A stretch of 64,000 nt of DNA, taken from the NCBI RefSeq assembly GCF_000429105.1, contig NZ_AUBF01000006.1:310001-374000 (forward strand), read 5' to 3'. Position 1 is the first letter of the stretch. Each line of letters starts with the position of its first letter. Of the stretch, positions 1-8,849 are shown piece after piece. The translations under genes were made by a program, and so were the position numbers. Under the pieces are notes generated by a model. That model made no database searches. It saw only the letters and a program-made list of their open reading frames with translations, and was not told the origin of the DNA. The DNA comes from Schaalia suimastitidis DSM 15538 (lineage in GTDB: Bacteria; Actinomycetota; Actinomycetes; Actinomycetales; Actinomycetaceae).

Positions 1-1072
1 GCACAGTTTTGAGGTGTCCTGCGACTTTGCTCAGTGGAACCGGCACGGCTGCCTGCCCTTGCGACGCCACAGTGACACCGTAGTGACCTTCAGCCACAAG
101 ATCCGCCCCAGCCCCACCTAATAGTGTGCCAAGGAGCCGGTCATTCGCATCGGGGGTGCCACCTCGTTGCACGTATCCCAAAACGGTGACGCGTGCTTCA
201 AGTCCAGTGGCTTTTTCAAGGATTTCAGCGAGTTTAAAAGCGTTACCTCGGTGGGAAGCAATGACAGCTGCGCGATGCTTTTTCGCTGCGGCCTTCGCTG
301 CCGGATCATTAGCAGCGCTCACGAGTGCTTCGGCAGCAGCCAGTTCCTCGGAGTCATGCCGATCCAATGCTCCTTCTGCAATCGCAACAACGGAGAACAT
401 ATGTCCACGGCGTGCACGTTCTTCGATGGACGTCACCACGGAGTCAATGGAATAGGGTATTTCAGGCAGTAAAATAATGTCGGCGCCACCAGCAATACCC
501 GCACCGAGTGCCAACCATCCCGCGCGATGCCCCATAATTTCGACAACGATAATGCGATGGTGACTGTGTGCTGTGGAATGGAGCCGGTCAATGGCTTCAG
601 TGGCGATGCCCAAGGCAGTTGAAAACCCAAAGCTAGTATCCGTGTGGGCAATATCGTTATCAATCGTCTTGGGAAGATGGATGACATTGAGACCTGCCTT
701 GGCCAGGCGGTTCGCATTCTTTGCTGTACCACCTCCCCCGATGCAGACCAGGGCATCAATGCCCTGTTTTTCGCAGTTTTCGACAACTGTGGGGATCATG
801 TCACGTATTTCACCATCAACGAGCATCCGATGGACCTTATCCCGAGAGGTGCCAAGCACTGTGCCGCCAACAGTGAGGATCCCTGACAGTGCGGCACTAT
901 CAAGAGCAATGGTGCGGTTTTCGGCAAGGCCACGGATACCGTCACGAAAGCCAATCAATTCCATCCCGTGATGGCCGATGGCTGCTTTACCAAAGCCGCG
1001 GATCGCGGCATTTAAACCAGGGCTGTCGCCGCCAGCAGTAAGGATTCCGACCCGTTTTGTCGCCTGTGACAT
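1..1072 (-). CDS. pfkA: 6-phosphofructokinase, C-terminus cut by the window edge
   Basis: Phosphorylates fructose 6-phosphate to the 1,6-bisphosphate in cytoplasmic glycolysis. The frame opens with ATG at 1070-1072 ([19 protein letters not shown]) and stays open to base 1, giving 357 whole codons; the family is about 340-370 residues, so only a few are missing. Visible motifs are GGDSPGLNA (residues 14-22), IGGGGT (111-116), PKTIDND (134-140) and [10 protein letters not shown]. The Asp of the usual GGDG phosphate-binding loop is Gly here. The PKTIDND lysine is seen in pyrophosphate-dependent and group III enzymes, so the phosphoryl donor (ATP or PPi) cannot be settled by reading. It lies downstream of ohr, separated by a strong hairpin terminator, and so is probably transcribed on its own. 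Confidence 0.93.
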   Translation of the reverse strand, partial: MSQATKRVGILTAGGDSPGLNAAIRGFGKAAIGHHGMELIGFRDGIRGLAENRTIALDSAALSGILTVGGTVLGTSRDKVHRMLVDGEIRDMIPTVVENCEKQGIDALVCIGGGGTAKNANRLAKAGLNVIHLPKTIDNDIAHTDTSFGFSTALGIATEAIDRLHSTAHSHHRIIVVEIMGHRAGWLALGAGIAGGADIILLPEIPYSIDSVVTSIEERARRGHMFSVVAIAEGALDRHDSEELAAAEALVSAANDPAAKAAAKKHRAAVIASHRGNAFKLAEILEKATGLEARVTVLGYVQRGGTPDANDRLLGTLLGGAGADLVAEGHYGVTVASQGQAAVPVPLSKVAGHLKTV

Positions 1073-1157
1073 CTCAACCTCCAGTGGCGTGTGCGGCAAA
1101 AACCGTTGCCTTAAGCCTAGCTACTGGTATAGGTGTGAGGAAGCAGATGGACCGCAA

Positions 1158-1188
1158 AGGCGGCGGCAATATTCTCATGCCGCCGCCT
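1158..1188 (-). terminator. Hairpin terminator between ohr and pfkA
   Basis: Perfect 11-bp inverted repeat (arms 1158-1168 and 1178-1188, 9-base loop), GC-only except at its ends, followed on the minus strand by TTT. It begins 10 bases after the ohr stop codon, so it most likely ends ohr transcription before pfkA. Confidence 0.75.
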
Positions 1189-1197
1189 CAACGCACC

Positions 1198-1629
1198 TCA
1201 GTCCTGGGCGGCGCGTACCTCAACGGGAATATTGCCACGTGTGGCCTTGGAGTAGGGGCACAATTCGTGAGTGCGATCTGCCAGTGCTTGAACCTGGTCG
1301 AGTTCCAAACCGGGCACTACGACCTCGATACGCACCGTGAGACCAAAAGACTCACCTTCGGGGCCAATACCAACGCTGGTGCGCACCACCGAAGCCGACA
1401 CATCCACACCGGCTTCTTTTGCGGCTAACCCAAGGGCACCCTGGAAGCAGGCACCGTAACCCATCGCAAAAAGTTGCTCAGGGTTGGCGCCACCACCTGG
1501 CCCACCCAATTCAATAGGCATACGCATATCAAGGGTGAGGTCCGGATTCGTTGAAATGGCCTGGCCTGCTCGGCCACCAGTGGTTGAGGCATTCGCTGTG
1601 TAGGCGATAGATGAAGGTACGTGTGTCAT
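1198..1629 (-). CDS. ohr: Organic hydroperoxide resistance protein (Ohr/OsmC family)
   Basis: Thiol peroxidase that reduces organic hydroperoxides in the cytoplasm. The 143 residues match the usual Ohr length. The reactive and resolving cysteines are visible as C61 (GYGACFQGAL) and C124 (HELCPYSKAT), and the Ohr-type N-terminal half carries GGRAGQAIS and LGGPGGGANPEQLFA. The start is ATG at 1629. No OhrR-type regulator lies next to it; the only MarR gene in the window is about 46 kb away beside a different operon. It is flanked upstream by the M18 aminopeptidase gene (143-base gap) and downstream by a terminator. Confidence 0.93.
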   Translation of the reverse strand: MTHVPSSIAYTANASTTGGRAGQAISTNPDLTLDMRMPIELGGPGGGANPEQLFAMGYGACFQGALGLAAKEAGVDVSASVVRTSVGIGPEGESFGLTVRIEVVVPGLELDQVQALADRTHELCPYSKATRGNIPVEVRAAQD

Positions 1630-1772
1630 AGGACCATCGAAACATCTTCACATCGAGACAGCAAGCGCTATCTCACAGGACCACCAGGTCATGACAAAAC
1701 CACTCACCTGAGGCAGCGCACCAAAGGCAGCCTCAATGCAACGGACCAGAAGGCCATGGCGCCGCCACCTCG

Positions 1773-3089
1773 TCACAAGGAGCGCCAGAAACCTTCCAGA
1801 GCCGTGCTTAAAGCCACCACGTCGTCAACATGAGTCATTTCCCTTGCCGAATGCATCGACAGCATTCCCGCGCCCACATCAATAGTGCGAATTCCCAAGC
1901 GTGTCGCAGTGATCGGACCAATGGTTGAACCGCACGGCATCGCGTTATTTGACACGAAGACTTGGGTTGGCACTTCAGCTGCCCCACAGGTTGCACGCCA
2001 CATGGCTTGACCAACGGCGTCGGTGGCGTAGCGCTGATTTGCATTCACCTTCACTACGACACCGCCGCCAAGTACAGGAAAATGGTCAGGGTCGTGATGC
2101 TCTACGTAATTCGGATGCACACTGTGTGCAGCGTCAGCACTGACGCACCATGAGGCAGCAAGCATCTGCCCCAGACCGTCAGCATTGCGCCCAAGTGCGG
2201 TAGCCGTCCTCGTCAATACATCGGACAGTAATGGGCCAGCAGCGCCGCTTCGTGAATCTGAACCAATTTCTTCGTGATCAAAGCAAGCGAAAACGACAAT
2301 ATCGCCACTATCAGGTACACCCAGGTCGTATAGTCGCTCCAACGCACGCAGTCCTGCGTGCACCGACGACAAGTTGTCTTGGCGGCCCGAGGCGATGAAC
2401 TGGTTGTCGGCACCAAAGACCGCAGCGCCCTGGGTGGGGATGAGATTCAGATCCGAGGCCACGATCTGCTCAGCGCTGTGCAGGCCGGCGTCGCGTGCGA
2501 CACGGGCCATGAGGTCTGCAGGTGTCCCCACGTTCCACACCGGATGCAGATGCCGTTGAGGATCCAATTTGAGGCCGTCAGCATTGACGGTGCGGTCTAA
2601 ATGGATAGCAAGCTGGGGGATACGTGCCAGCGCGCCTGTACGTACCAGCACCTCGGTGCCGTCATCAGTGATAAGTCGCCCCGCAATGGCCAACTCGCGA
2701 TCCAGCCACGAGTTCCACAGCATCCCGCCGTAGACCTCAACATTGATCTGTTCCCACCCGTGCGTGGTGCGCGTCGTGGGGTGAGGTTTGACTACGAAGG
2801 TTGGTGAATCCGTGTGAGCGCCCACAATGCGGAATCCTGCCGTGGGCGCCAGATACTCGGGCACCACCCACGCGATGGTCGCACCGTCACGGACCATGAC
2901 ATGCCCGCCAGGAGTTGCGCTCCACGGTTCGCTTTCCACTTGGCGTTCAAAACCAGCATCCACCAGGCGTTGTGCCACCAGGTGGGCCGCATGGTAGGAA
3001 CTGGGGCAGTCATTGAGAAACTGCAGGTAATCCAGAATATGGTGCTCGTGGTGGCCATGCTGTTGGTGTGTGCGGCATCTGGAACTCAT
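1773..3089 (-). CDS. apeB: M18 family aminopeptidase (aspartyl/leucyl aminopeptidase-like)
   Basis: Cytoplasmic dinuclear zinc aminopeptidase that trims N-terminal residues from peptides. The metal-binding motifs of M18 are in order: VGAHTDSPT, then FDHEEIGSDSRSGAAG, then DAAHSVHPNY, with NQRYATD and HSAREM near the end. Length (438 aa) is typical. The ATG at 3089 is the only reasonable start in frame; the His-rich stretch just after it (HQQHGHHEHH) is ordinary variation. It is divergent from the aldo/keto reductase with 62 bases between starts. Specificity for acidic or other N-terminal residues cannot be read from the sequence. Confidence 0.92.
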   Translation of the reverse strand: MSSRCRTHQQHGHHEHHILDYLQFLNDCPSSYHAAHLVAQRLVDAGFERQVESEPWSATPGGHVMVRDGATIAWVVPEYLAPTAGFRIVGAHTDSPTFVVKPHPTTRTTHGWEQINVEVYGGMLWNSWLDRELAIAGRLITDDGTEVLVRTGALARIPQLAIHLDRTVNADGLKLDPQRHLHPVWNVGTPADLMARVARDAGLHSAEQIVASDLNLIPTQGAAVFGADNQFIASGRQDNLSSVHAGLRALERLYDLGVPDSGDIVVFACFDHEEIGSDSRSGAAGPLLSDVLTRTATALGRNADGLGQMLAASWCVSADAAHSVHPNYVEHHDPDHFPVLGGGVVVKVNANQRYATDAVGQAMWRATCGAAEVPTQVFVSNNAMPCGSTIGPITATRLGIRTIDVGAGMLSMHSAREMTHVDDVVALSTALEGFWRSL

Positions 3090-3151
3090 AATCTAATGGT
3101 AAGCCTGTCGCGCGCGGCTCAAAATCTGGCGATACGCGATAGGCTCACCCT

Positions 3152-3997
3152 ATGAACGCGCATCACCATCCCACTCGGCAACTGAATGACGGTGTGGATA
3201 TTCCACTGATCGGTCTGGGAACCTACATGTTGAAAGGCCCAGGTGGCATTGAGGCGATGCTCAGCGGCATTAACGTTGGCTACAGACTCCTTGACTCGGC
3301 ATTCAACTACGAAAATGAGGGCGCCCTCGGTCAGGTGGTACGCCGCAGTCCGGTATCGCGGGATGAACTGATCCTGGTTTCGAAGCTTCCTGGGCGCCGT
3401 CAACGCTATGACGAAGCGATCGCAACCGTGTACGAAAGCCTGTATCGTGCCGGTCTTGACTACTGGGACCTTTACCTGATCCACTGGCCGAATCCGCGGC
3501 AGGGCCTCTACGTCGAAGCATTCCAAGCCCTTGTTGATCTGCAACAAAAAGGCCTGATACGTTCAGTGGGTGTCTGTAATTTCCTGCCTGAGCACCTGAT
3601 GACCCTTCACCAGGAAACCGGGGTGATGCCCAGCGTTAACCAAATTGAATTACACCCGCATTTCAATCAGGCCAAGATGCGCGCATTTCACGCTGAACAT
3701 GGGATTGCCACACAGTCGTGGTCACCGCTCGGTCGTAAACTCGGGTTAGTCAATGATCTGACAATCCAGGCGTTGGCGGCCGAGGTGGGTGTCTCGCCTG
3801 CGCGTCTGATTTTGCGGTGGCATGTGCAACACGGCGCAATTCCTGTGCCGAAATCAGCTCACGAGGCGCGGCAAAGGGAAAACGCTGACGTCTTTAGCTT
3901 CGCTCTTACTCAGCAGCAAATGGACGCTATCGACGCATTGACCAGGCAAGACGGGCGTTCGGCAGGGCAAGACCCTGCCGTATATGAAGAGTTCTAA
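3152..3997 (+). CDS. Aldo/keto reductase (2,5-diketogluconate reductase-like)
   Basis: NADPH-dependent carbonyl reductase with a TIM-barrel fold. The complete catalytic tetrad can be placed: D48, Y53 (DSAFNYENEG), K78 (VSKLPG) and H111 (YLIHWPNP). The later NADPH-binding region IPVPKSAHEARQRENADV also fits the AKR5 group. Length 281 aa is normal. Substrate is unknown. The stop lies 3 bases from the stop of the convergent GNAT gene, so the two share a terminator region that is essentially coding sequence. Confidence 0.92.
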   Translation: MNAHHHPTRQLNDGVDIPLIGLGTYMLKGPGGIEAMLSGINVGYRLLDSAFNYENEGALGQVVRRSPVSRDELILVSKLPGRRQRYDEAIATVYESLYRAGLDYWDLYLIHWPNPRQGLYVEAFQALVDLQQKGLIRSVGVCNFLPEHLMTLHQETGVMPSVNQIELHPHFNQAKMRAFHAEHGIATQSWSPLGRKLGLVNDLTIQALAAEVGVSPARLILRWHVQHGAIPVPKSAHEARQRENADVFSFALTQQQMDAIDALTRQDGRSAGQDPAVYEEF

Positions 3998-4000
3998 AGC

Positions 4001-4453
4001 TTATTTGCCCAATGACATCCGGTAGACATTGGTTTCGCGTAACTCGAAGCCGCAGCGCCTGTACAGGCGGTTAGCTGCTTCACGTGACGGGCGCGATGTC
4101 AGATCCACTGTGAGTGCGCCAATCGTGCGTGCGTGGTCAAGGGCGGCCTCGACCAGCGCCTGGCCTGCGCCCTGGCCTCGTGCCTGGGAATCGACGACGA
4201 CATCTTCGACCCATGCGCGCACACCGGTGGGGATTTCAAAGGTGGCGAGTGACAACATGCCAAGGATGGGTGATACTTCGTCAGATTGATGCTCATCGGA
4301 GCGGAAGACGAAAAGGTATACCCCTGGCTGCGACACGAAACGTTGGGTTGCCTCGGCGTCCATTGGTTGTGCGCTGCGCGACAGCTGTGGAACGAGGCGC
4401 TCCATTGCTTCGACCAGTTCGGGGTGGTACTGGGTGACGAGTTCAACGGCCAT
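4001..4453 (-). CDS. GNAT family N-acetyltransferase
   Basis: Acetyl-CoA-dependent acyltransferase of unknown acceptor. The 150-residue protein has the GNAT core: VEDVVVDSQARGQGAGQALV (beta-4 and the pyrophosphate-binding R/Q-x-x-G-x-G/A loop at RGQGAG), then NRLYRRCGFE near the end. The start is ATG at 4453. It is separated from the upstream glycosyltransferase by a hairpin terminator, so it is probably independent. It could acetylate a small molecule or a protein N-terminus; the sequence does not say which. Confidence 0.88.
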   Translation of the reverse strand: MAVELVTQYHPELVEAMERLVPQLSRSAQPMDAEATQRFVSQPGVYLFVFRSDEHQSDEVSPILGMLSLATFEIPTGVRAWVEDVVVDSQARGQGAGQALVEAALDHARTIGALTVDLTSRPSREAANRLYRRCGFELRETNVYRMSLGK

Positions 4454-4482
4454 GAGGTGTCCTCAATAGGTGGGGGTGGACA

Positions 4483-4506
4483 TGCCAAAGCCCTCCCAAG
4501 GAGGGC
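4483..4506 (-). terminator. Hairpin terminator after the glycosyltransferase gene
   Basis: Perfect 7-bp GC-rich inverted repeat (arms 4490-4496 and 4500-4506, 3-base loop). On the minus strand the stem is followed by TTTGG. It lies about 90 bases past the glycosyltransferase stop and upstream of the GNAT gene. Confidence 0.65.
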
Positions 4507-4596
4507 CAGGCAGGTGCCTACGGTCTGTGGGCAATGTACCGCGTGAGGCGACGGTGGTGCAGGTTTTCTTGCGGTGAGTCGGTTCCTTCATTCCTT

Positions 4597-5835
4597 TTAT
4601 GCGAGCATCTTTTCTCCGCGTGTCAGGACGTGTGCCGTGCGTGGGAGCGGCATTGCGGTGACATTGCTTGTTGCGGGTGAGGCGATTGCCGAGGCCGTGG
4701 TAGTGACGGGGATCTGGCTGGCAGCAGCGTGGCTGGCCGCGCTGACACTGGTGGCGACCGCCTCGACACTACTCGTGGCAGTGCTGACGCTGTGCTGGCT
4801 TGGTTGTGTCTGCGTGAGGTGCTCTTCTTCGCTGCGAAAGACGTAGCGTTGTTGGGCGACAAAGGACGATGCCCACATGGTCACGTCCGCGATTGGTTTG
4901 GCAATCCACAATGGCATGCCGACGCTCATTAAACCCGTGACGATTGCGTAGGCACCCGCAAGGACAACCATGGCTAGACCGACATAGCGGGCCGCGCTTT
5001 TCGCGATCGTGCCCGGCGCCGCGTGGAAGACGCGGCGATTCACCATGAAGTTCACCGCACCCGAGGTGATCCGAGCGATCACCATTGGGATGAATACGGC
5101 GCCCGTGATGGTACTAAGGCCAACCGTGAGCACGTAGTCAATGATGGCGGCCAGACCCGACGATGCGGCGAAGCCAACAAGGGGTGCCCAGATGCGGATG
5201 GAGTCACGGATCGGATGAAAATGCGAGGTGGGGTTACCAGGCTCGTAAACGGCTGTTACCGGTACTTCGCGTCGTTCCACCTTACGGCGGGTAGCCTCTA
5301 GGAGCACCTGGAACTCGTATTCGTAACGATCCCCTTTGACACCTTGCAGCCAAGTGAGGTGTTCGGCGGCGAAGCCACGCAGCCCAGTCTGTGTGTCGGA
5401 CAGGTTCCATCCGGTGGCTGCGCTGAAGAAGAGTGCAGTCGCGCGGTTGCCTATTTTGGAACGTAGAGGCTGGGTAGGATCAAAGGCGCGTACGCCCAAG
5501 ACCATTGCACCGCTTGCCTCGACTTCAGCCGCGACACGCACGATGTCAGCGACAAGGTGTTGGCCGTCGGCATCTGCGGTGACTACTGCTTCGCCGGGTG
5601 CAGTGTGGCTGATATGGGCGAAACCTTGACGGAGAGCATGTCCTTTCCCACGGTTCTTCGGGTAGCTCAGGACGGTGGCTCCTGCCGCTAGGGCAGCTTC
5701 GAAGATGATACGGAAGTCGAGGCCTGAACCGTCGTCAACAACGACAACCTTGAGGTCATTGCGTGCTGCACGAAGTTCTGAGATAAGACGTGGCAGACGA
5801 AGATCAGGGCGATACGCGGGGATAAGGACGTACAT
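4597..5835 (-). CDS. GT2 glycosyltransferase fused to a GtrA-like membrane domain
   Basis: Membrane-linked sugar transferase, 412 aa. The N-terminal half is a dolichol-phosphate-mannose-synthase-like GT2 domain: MYVLIPAYRPD, VVVVDDGSG, ADADGQH (the metal-binding DxD) and DRYEYEFQVLL. The C-terminal half, from about residue 205, has four hydrophobic helices typical of GtrA flippase-like proteins (LVGFAASSGLAAIIDYVL onward), then a Ser/Thr/Ala-rich tail of about 60 residues. The start at 5835 was chosen because the family begins with the VLIPAY strand; an upstream in-frame start would add 30 unrelated residues. It starts 2 bases after the stop of the phosphodiester glycosidase gene, so the pair is translationally coupled. 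Likely role: making and flipping a lipid-linked sugar for a cell-surface glycan (inference). Confidence 0.88.
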   Translation of the reverse strand: MYVLIPAYRPDLRLPRLISELRAARNDLKVVVVDDGSGLDFRIIFEAALAAGATVLSYPKNRGKGHALRQGFAHISHTAPGEAVVTADADGQHLVADIVRVAAEVEASGAMVLGVRAFDPTQPLRSKIGNRATALFFSAATGWNLSDTQTGLRGFAAEHLTWLQGVKGDRYEYEFQVLLEATRRKVERREVPVTAVYEPGNPTSHFHPIRDSIRIWAPLVGFAASSGLAAIIDYVLTVGLSTITGAVFIPMVIARITSGAVNFMVNRRVFHAAPGTIAKSAARYVGLAMVVLAGAYAIVTGLMSVGMPLWIAKPIADVTMWASSFVAQQRYVFRSEEEHLTQTQPSQHSVSTATSSVEAVATSVSAASHAAASQIPVTTTASAIASPATSNVTAMPLPRTAHVLTRGEKMLA

Positions 5836-5837
5836 GA

Positions 5838-6893
5838 TTATGCTCCTTGGGCGATGTAGAGAATGTCTGAGGTGGCGCGTTCGCCGCCGTTGGAGGGTTG
5901 GTTCACGACTTCGCCGTTGAACCACATTTCGGCTGAGCCGCCGCCGTCCAGGTTGTAGGCGGTGGTTGCCCCCAGGCTCACCATGATTTCGGCCAATTCA
6001 GTCATGGTGGCTCCGCGCGAGTAGCCATCTTCACGTCCATCGACAACGACGAATACGAAGTGGTTTTCGTCGATGATGCCAATTGCAGTGCGCGGATGTG
6101 AACCTTGTACCGAGTGGTTGCCGAAGTTTGTGTCAATTTCGACGTTGTCAATACCAGAGATGACGGAGCCGTTTTCCACCAGCGCGGGTCCAAAGGACAG
6201 TGTTTGCCACACGCCCTCGTCGACCAGGGTTTGGGCGTCCGTGGTGGTTTCGTCATAGACCTTCATCGTGCCGTCACGGTAGATGGCAAGGCCTTGGCGG
6301 GCACCTTCGTCACGGTAGATGACTCCGTTACGGATCACGATGCCCGTGTCGCGGAAGCCGTAGTAGTCACCGTTGATGGCGAGTACAGCACCGTTTTCTG
6401 TCGCAATATTCGAGACAAGGTCGGTGATATTTTCGCCAAAAGCATTGTCGGCGAAGGCTGACTGAAGGGCGGTGGCGTCGCTGAGCTGAACGTCGGCGAC
6501 GTAGTAGGTGACGGTGTCATCACCGCTGCCGGTGGTCACCTGGGTAATGGTGATCTGCGTGTTATCGGAGGTGTAGGTGGTATCAGTTGTTGTGGTCGTG
6601 GTGTCGGTTGTGGTGGTGCTTGTTGTTGTGTCGCTTGTTGTCGCACTTGCCGAGGCGGCGCTCTGTGCTGCTTCATAGGCGGCAACATCGGAAATTTGGA
6701 CGTGTTCGATGACGAAGCGGTCAAGTGCCCATGCGGCGGTGCCAGCAAGGGCAAGGACCATGGTGGTGCCACCTGCGATTAGCGCGGTGATCCATGGCCG
6801 ACCCTTCCTTTTCACACGGCGCTTGGGCAGTGCTTGAGAGGTGGTGTCGGCGGCGGTGTCATTTGCTGTTTGGGGGAAGGTCTCATTTGTCAT
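5838..6893 (-). CDS. Membrane-anchored phosphodiester glycosidase (NAGPA/DUF2233 domain)
   Basis: Predicted extracellular enzyme of the family that hydrolyses sugar phosphodiesters, anchored by one N-terminal helix (about residues 33-52, ITALIAGGTTMVLALAG). A Thr/Ser/Asp-rich linker of about 40 residues follows, then the NAGPA domain with AINGDYYGFRDTG, HPRTAIGI, VVVDGREDGYSRG and the hallmark YNLDGGGSAEMWF. Length 351 aa from the ATG at 6893; a TTG seven codons upstream is possible but has no ribosome site. Coupled to the downstream GT2-GtrA gene. This pairing suggests synthesis and remodelling of a phosphodiester-linked surface glycan; that is inference. Confidence 0.86.
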   Translation of the reverse strand: MTNETFPQTANDTAADTTSQALPKRRVKRKGRPWITALIAGGTTMVLALAGTAAWALDRFVIEHVQISDVAAYEAAQSAASASATTSDTTTSTTTTDTTTTTTDTTYTSDNTQITITQVTTGSGDDTVTYYVADVQLSDATALQSAFADNAFGENITDLVSNIATENGAVLAINGDYYGFRDTGIVIRNGVIYRDEGARQGLAIYRDGTMKVYDETTTDAQTLVDEGVWQTLSFGPALVENGSVISGIDNVEIDTNFGNHSVQGSHPRTAIGIIDENHFVFVVVDGREDGYSRGATMTELAEIMVSLGATTAYNLDGGGSAEMWFNGEVVNQPSNGGERATSDILYIAQGA

Positions 6894-7020
6894 GGCCCTA
6901 GCATGGCCAGACAACTTCAGATCAGCTTATGACTATGCTGTGGGCTTCCTGTGGAGGTAACTTTGTGCAGTATCACCTATGTCAGCCTTGCAATCGTCAG
7001 GTTTATACGCCCTTGGTACC

Positions 7021-7821
7021 TTACGCAAGTAGGCTGCGGTCGGACATTCCTTGCCCACCTGAACGCAGACGATCGAACTCTGACAGTAGTGTGTCCACGC
7101 TGGCATTGGACTTGTCTTGCCCTGCTAATTCAAAGATGATGCGACCTTCGTGCATCATGATGAGCCGGTTGCCCATTGACAGGGCTTGTTCCATATTGTG
7201 GGTCACCATCAGTGCCGTCAGATGATGGCGCGCAATTGCTTCCCGTGTCAGGTGTGTAATGAGGGCAGCGCGTTTGGGATCTAATGCCGCGGTATGTTCA
7301 TCCAGAAGGAGCACATCGGGCTGAGAAAAGGTCGCCATAGTCAACGACAGTGCTTGTCGTTGTCCACCGGAAAGTAAACCAACTTTGGTGCTCAAGCGAT
7401 TTTCGAGGCCTTGTTCCAAGGGGGCTAATGCCTCGCGAAACAGGGCACGCCGTTTGGCACCGATGGCGAAGGCAAGGCTGCGGCGGCGTCCTCGTTTGTA
7501 GGCCAGGGAGAGGTTTTCCTCGATGGTGAGGTGTGGTGCGGTACCCGCCATGGGATCTTGGAAGACGCGTCCGACTTGGCGCGCCACCTTATGGTCAGGT
7601 AGTCGTGTGGTATTGCGACCATCGATGTGGACGGTCCCCACATCGCACTGATAGTGGCCAGCGACAACATTGAGCAGCGTGGATTTGCCAGCACCATTAG
7701 AACCAATGACTGTCACAAAATCGCCTGGTTCAAGGTGGAGCGAGATGTCACGCAGTGCAACACGTTCGTTAATGGTGTGGCGGAAGAATGATTTGGTGAC
7801 ATTGGTCAGTGTCAGCATCAC
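7021..7821 (-). CDS. ABC transporter ATP-binding protein (TrpXYZ-like importer)
   Basis: Cytoplasmic ATPase of the uncharacterised importer family often annotated as tryptophan/tyrosine uptake. All ABC motifs are intact: Walker A GSNGAGKSTLL, Q-loop VFQDPMAGT, signature LLSGGQRQALSL, Walker B VLLLDEHTAALDP and switch His in VTHNMEQ. The signature region and length (266 aa) match the COG1101 group. The start ATG overlaps the permease stop by 4 bases, giving the gene order binding protein, permease, ATPase. Confidence 0.92.
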   Translation of the reverse strand: MMLTLTNVTKSFFRHTINERVALRDISLHLEPGDFVTVIGSNGAGKSTLLNVVAGHYQCDVGTVHIDGRNTTRLPDHKVARQVGRVFQDPMAGTAPHLTIEENLSLAYKRGRRRSLAFAIGAKRRALFREALAPLEQGLENRLSTKVGLLSGGQRQALSLTMATFSQPDVLLLDEHTAALDPKRAALITHLTREAIARHHLTALMVTHNMEQALSMGNRLIMMHEGRIIFELAGQDKSNASVDTLLSEFDRLRSGGQGMSDRSLLA

Positions 7822-8765
7822 AGCACCACCTTCGCGGAGTCTTTTTCTTCGGTGGGCGGAATGATGTCGGGTTCAGCAATCAGGTTCTTTGAATTACGTC
7901 GTGCACGGATCTTCCTAAATAGGCCCCATTGAGGCAGCAGTAGTGCCGCAAGCACTATGACGGCACTGACGAGCTTCATGTCATTGGCTTTGACGTAGGG
8001 CATCATCAGGGCCAATTGGACGAAGAGACGGTACAGGACCGATCCGATTAGGACTGCGGCGCTCATTACCCATACGCGTGGTGAGCCGATGATGGCGGTG
8101 CCAATAATGACCGAGGCAAGTCCAGCCACGATCAGCCCTACACCCATCTCGATTTCTGCATAGCCCTGATATTGGGCGATGAGTGAACCAGAGAGTCCAA
8201 CGAGTCCGTTGGATAGTGCCAAGCCGAGTACTTTCATTGCGCCGGTATTGACACCTTGGGCGCGCGCCATACTTTCGTTGTCACCGGTGGCACGCATCCC
8301 TAGCCCAATTTCGGTTGAGAGGAACCAGTTAAAGAGCAACATGATCACAACGACGACGACCGTGAAGACGCAGACAGAGGTCCATGTGCCGTTCAGTCGA
8401 TTGTTCCGCAGAGGGGACATGAGTGTGGTCATGCCCTTCATCAATGGCAGATTGGCGTCGACCATAATGCGCAGATTGATGGAGTACACCGCGATCTGTG
8501 TGAGGATGCCAGCAAGTAGTGGGTGAATCTGGCCTTTAGTGTTGAGAAGGCCGGTGATGCCGCCGGCGATAAAGCCGGCGGTAAAACCACATGCGGTGGC
8601 AAGCCATGGATTGTGGCCGTTGATCACCATGACAGTGGAGACGGCAGCTCCGCTGGTAAAGGAACCATCGACGGTCAGGTCAGCAAAATCGAGAACCCGA
8701 AAGGTCAGGTAGACCCCTAATGCCATCAGGCCGTACAGTAAGCCGAGGTCAAGTGCGGTGAGCAC
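7818..8765 (-). CDS. ABC transporter permease (TrpXYZ-like importer)
   Basis: Inner-membrane channel subunit of the same importer, 315 aa with about eight hydrophobic segments and a short charged C-terminus. The N-terminal LLYGLMALGVYLTFRVLDF and DLTVDGSFTSGAAV are characteristic of the COG4120/branched-chain-type permeases. The ATGA overlap with the ATPase gene shows translational coupling. Substrate cannot be read directly. Confidence 0.9.
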   Translation of the reverse strand: MLTALDLGLLYGLMALGVYLTFRVLDFADLTVDGSFTSGAAVSTVMVINGHNPWLATACGFTAGFIAGGITGLLNTKGQIHPLLAGILTQIAVYSINLRIMVDANLPLMKGMTTLMSPLRNNRLNGTWTSVCVFTVVVVVIMLLFNWFLSTEIGLGMRATGDNESMARAQGVNTGAMKVLGLALSNGLVGLSGSLIAQYQGYAEIEMGVGLIVAGLASVIIGTAIIGSPRVWVMSAAVLIGSVLYRLFVQLALMMPYVKANDMKLVSAVIVLAALLLPQWGLFRKIRARRNSKNLIAEPDIIPPTEEKDSAKVVL

Positions 8766-8849
8766 GGAGGTGTTCCTTTCGTGCGTCGGCTAAGGACAAT
8801 GTCTGCCGCGTGTGATGTCGTTAGGTATCTTTTGGCCGAGTTGTCGGCA

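Noticed and set aside
6570-6660. Microsatellite-like repeat
   Set aside because: It encodes the Thr/Asp/Ser linker of the phosphodiester glycosidase; variable codons show it is not a simple DNA repeat.
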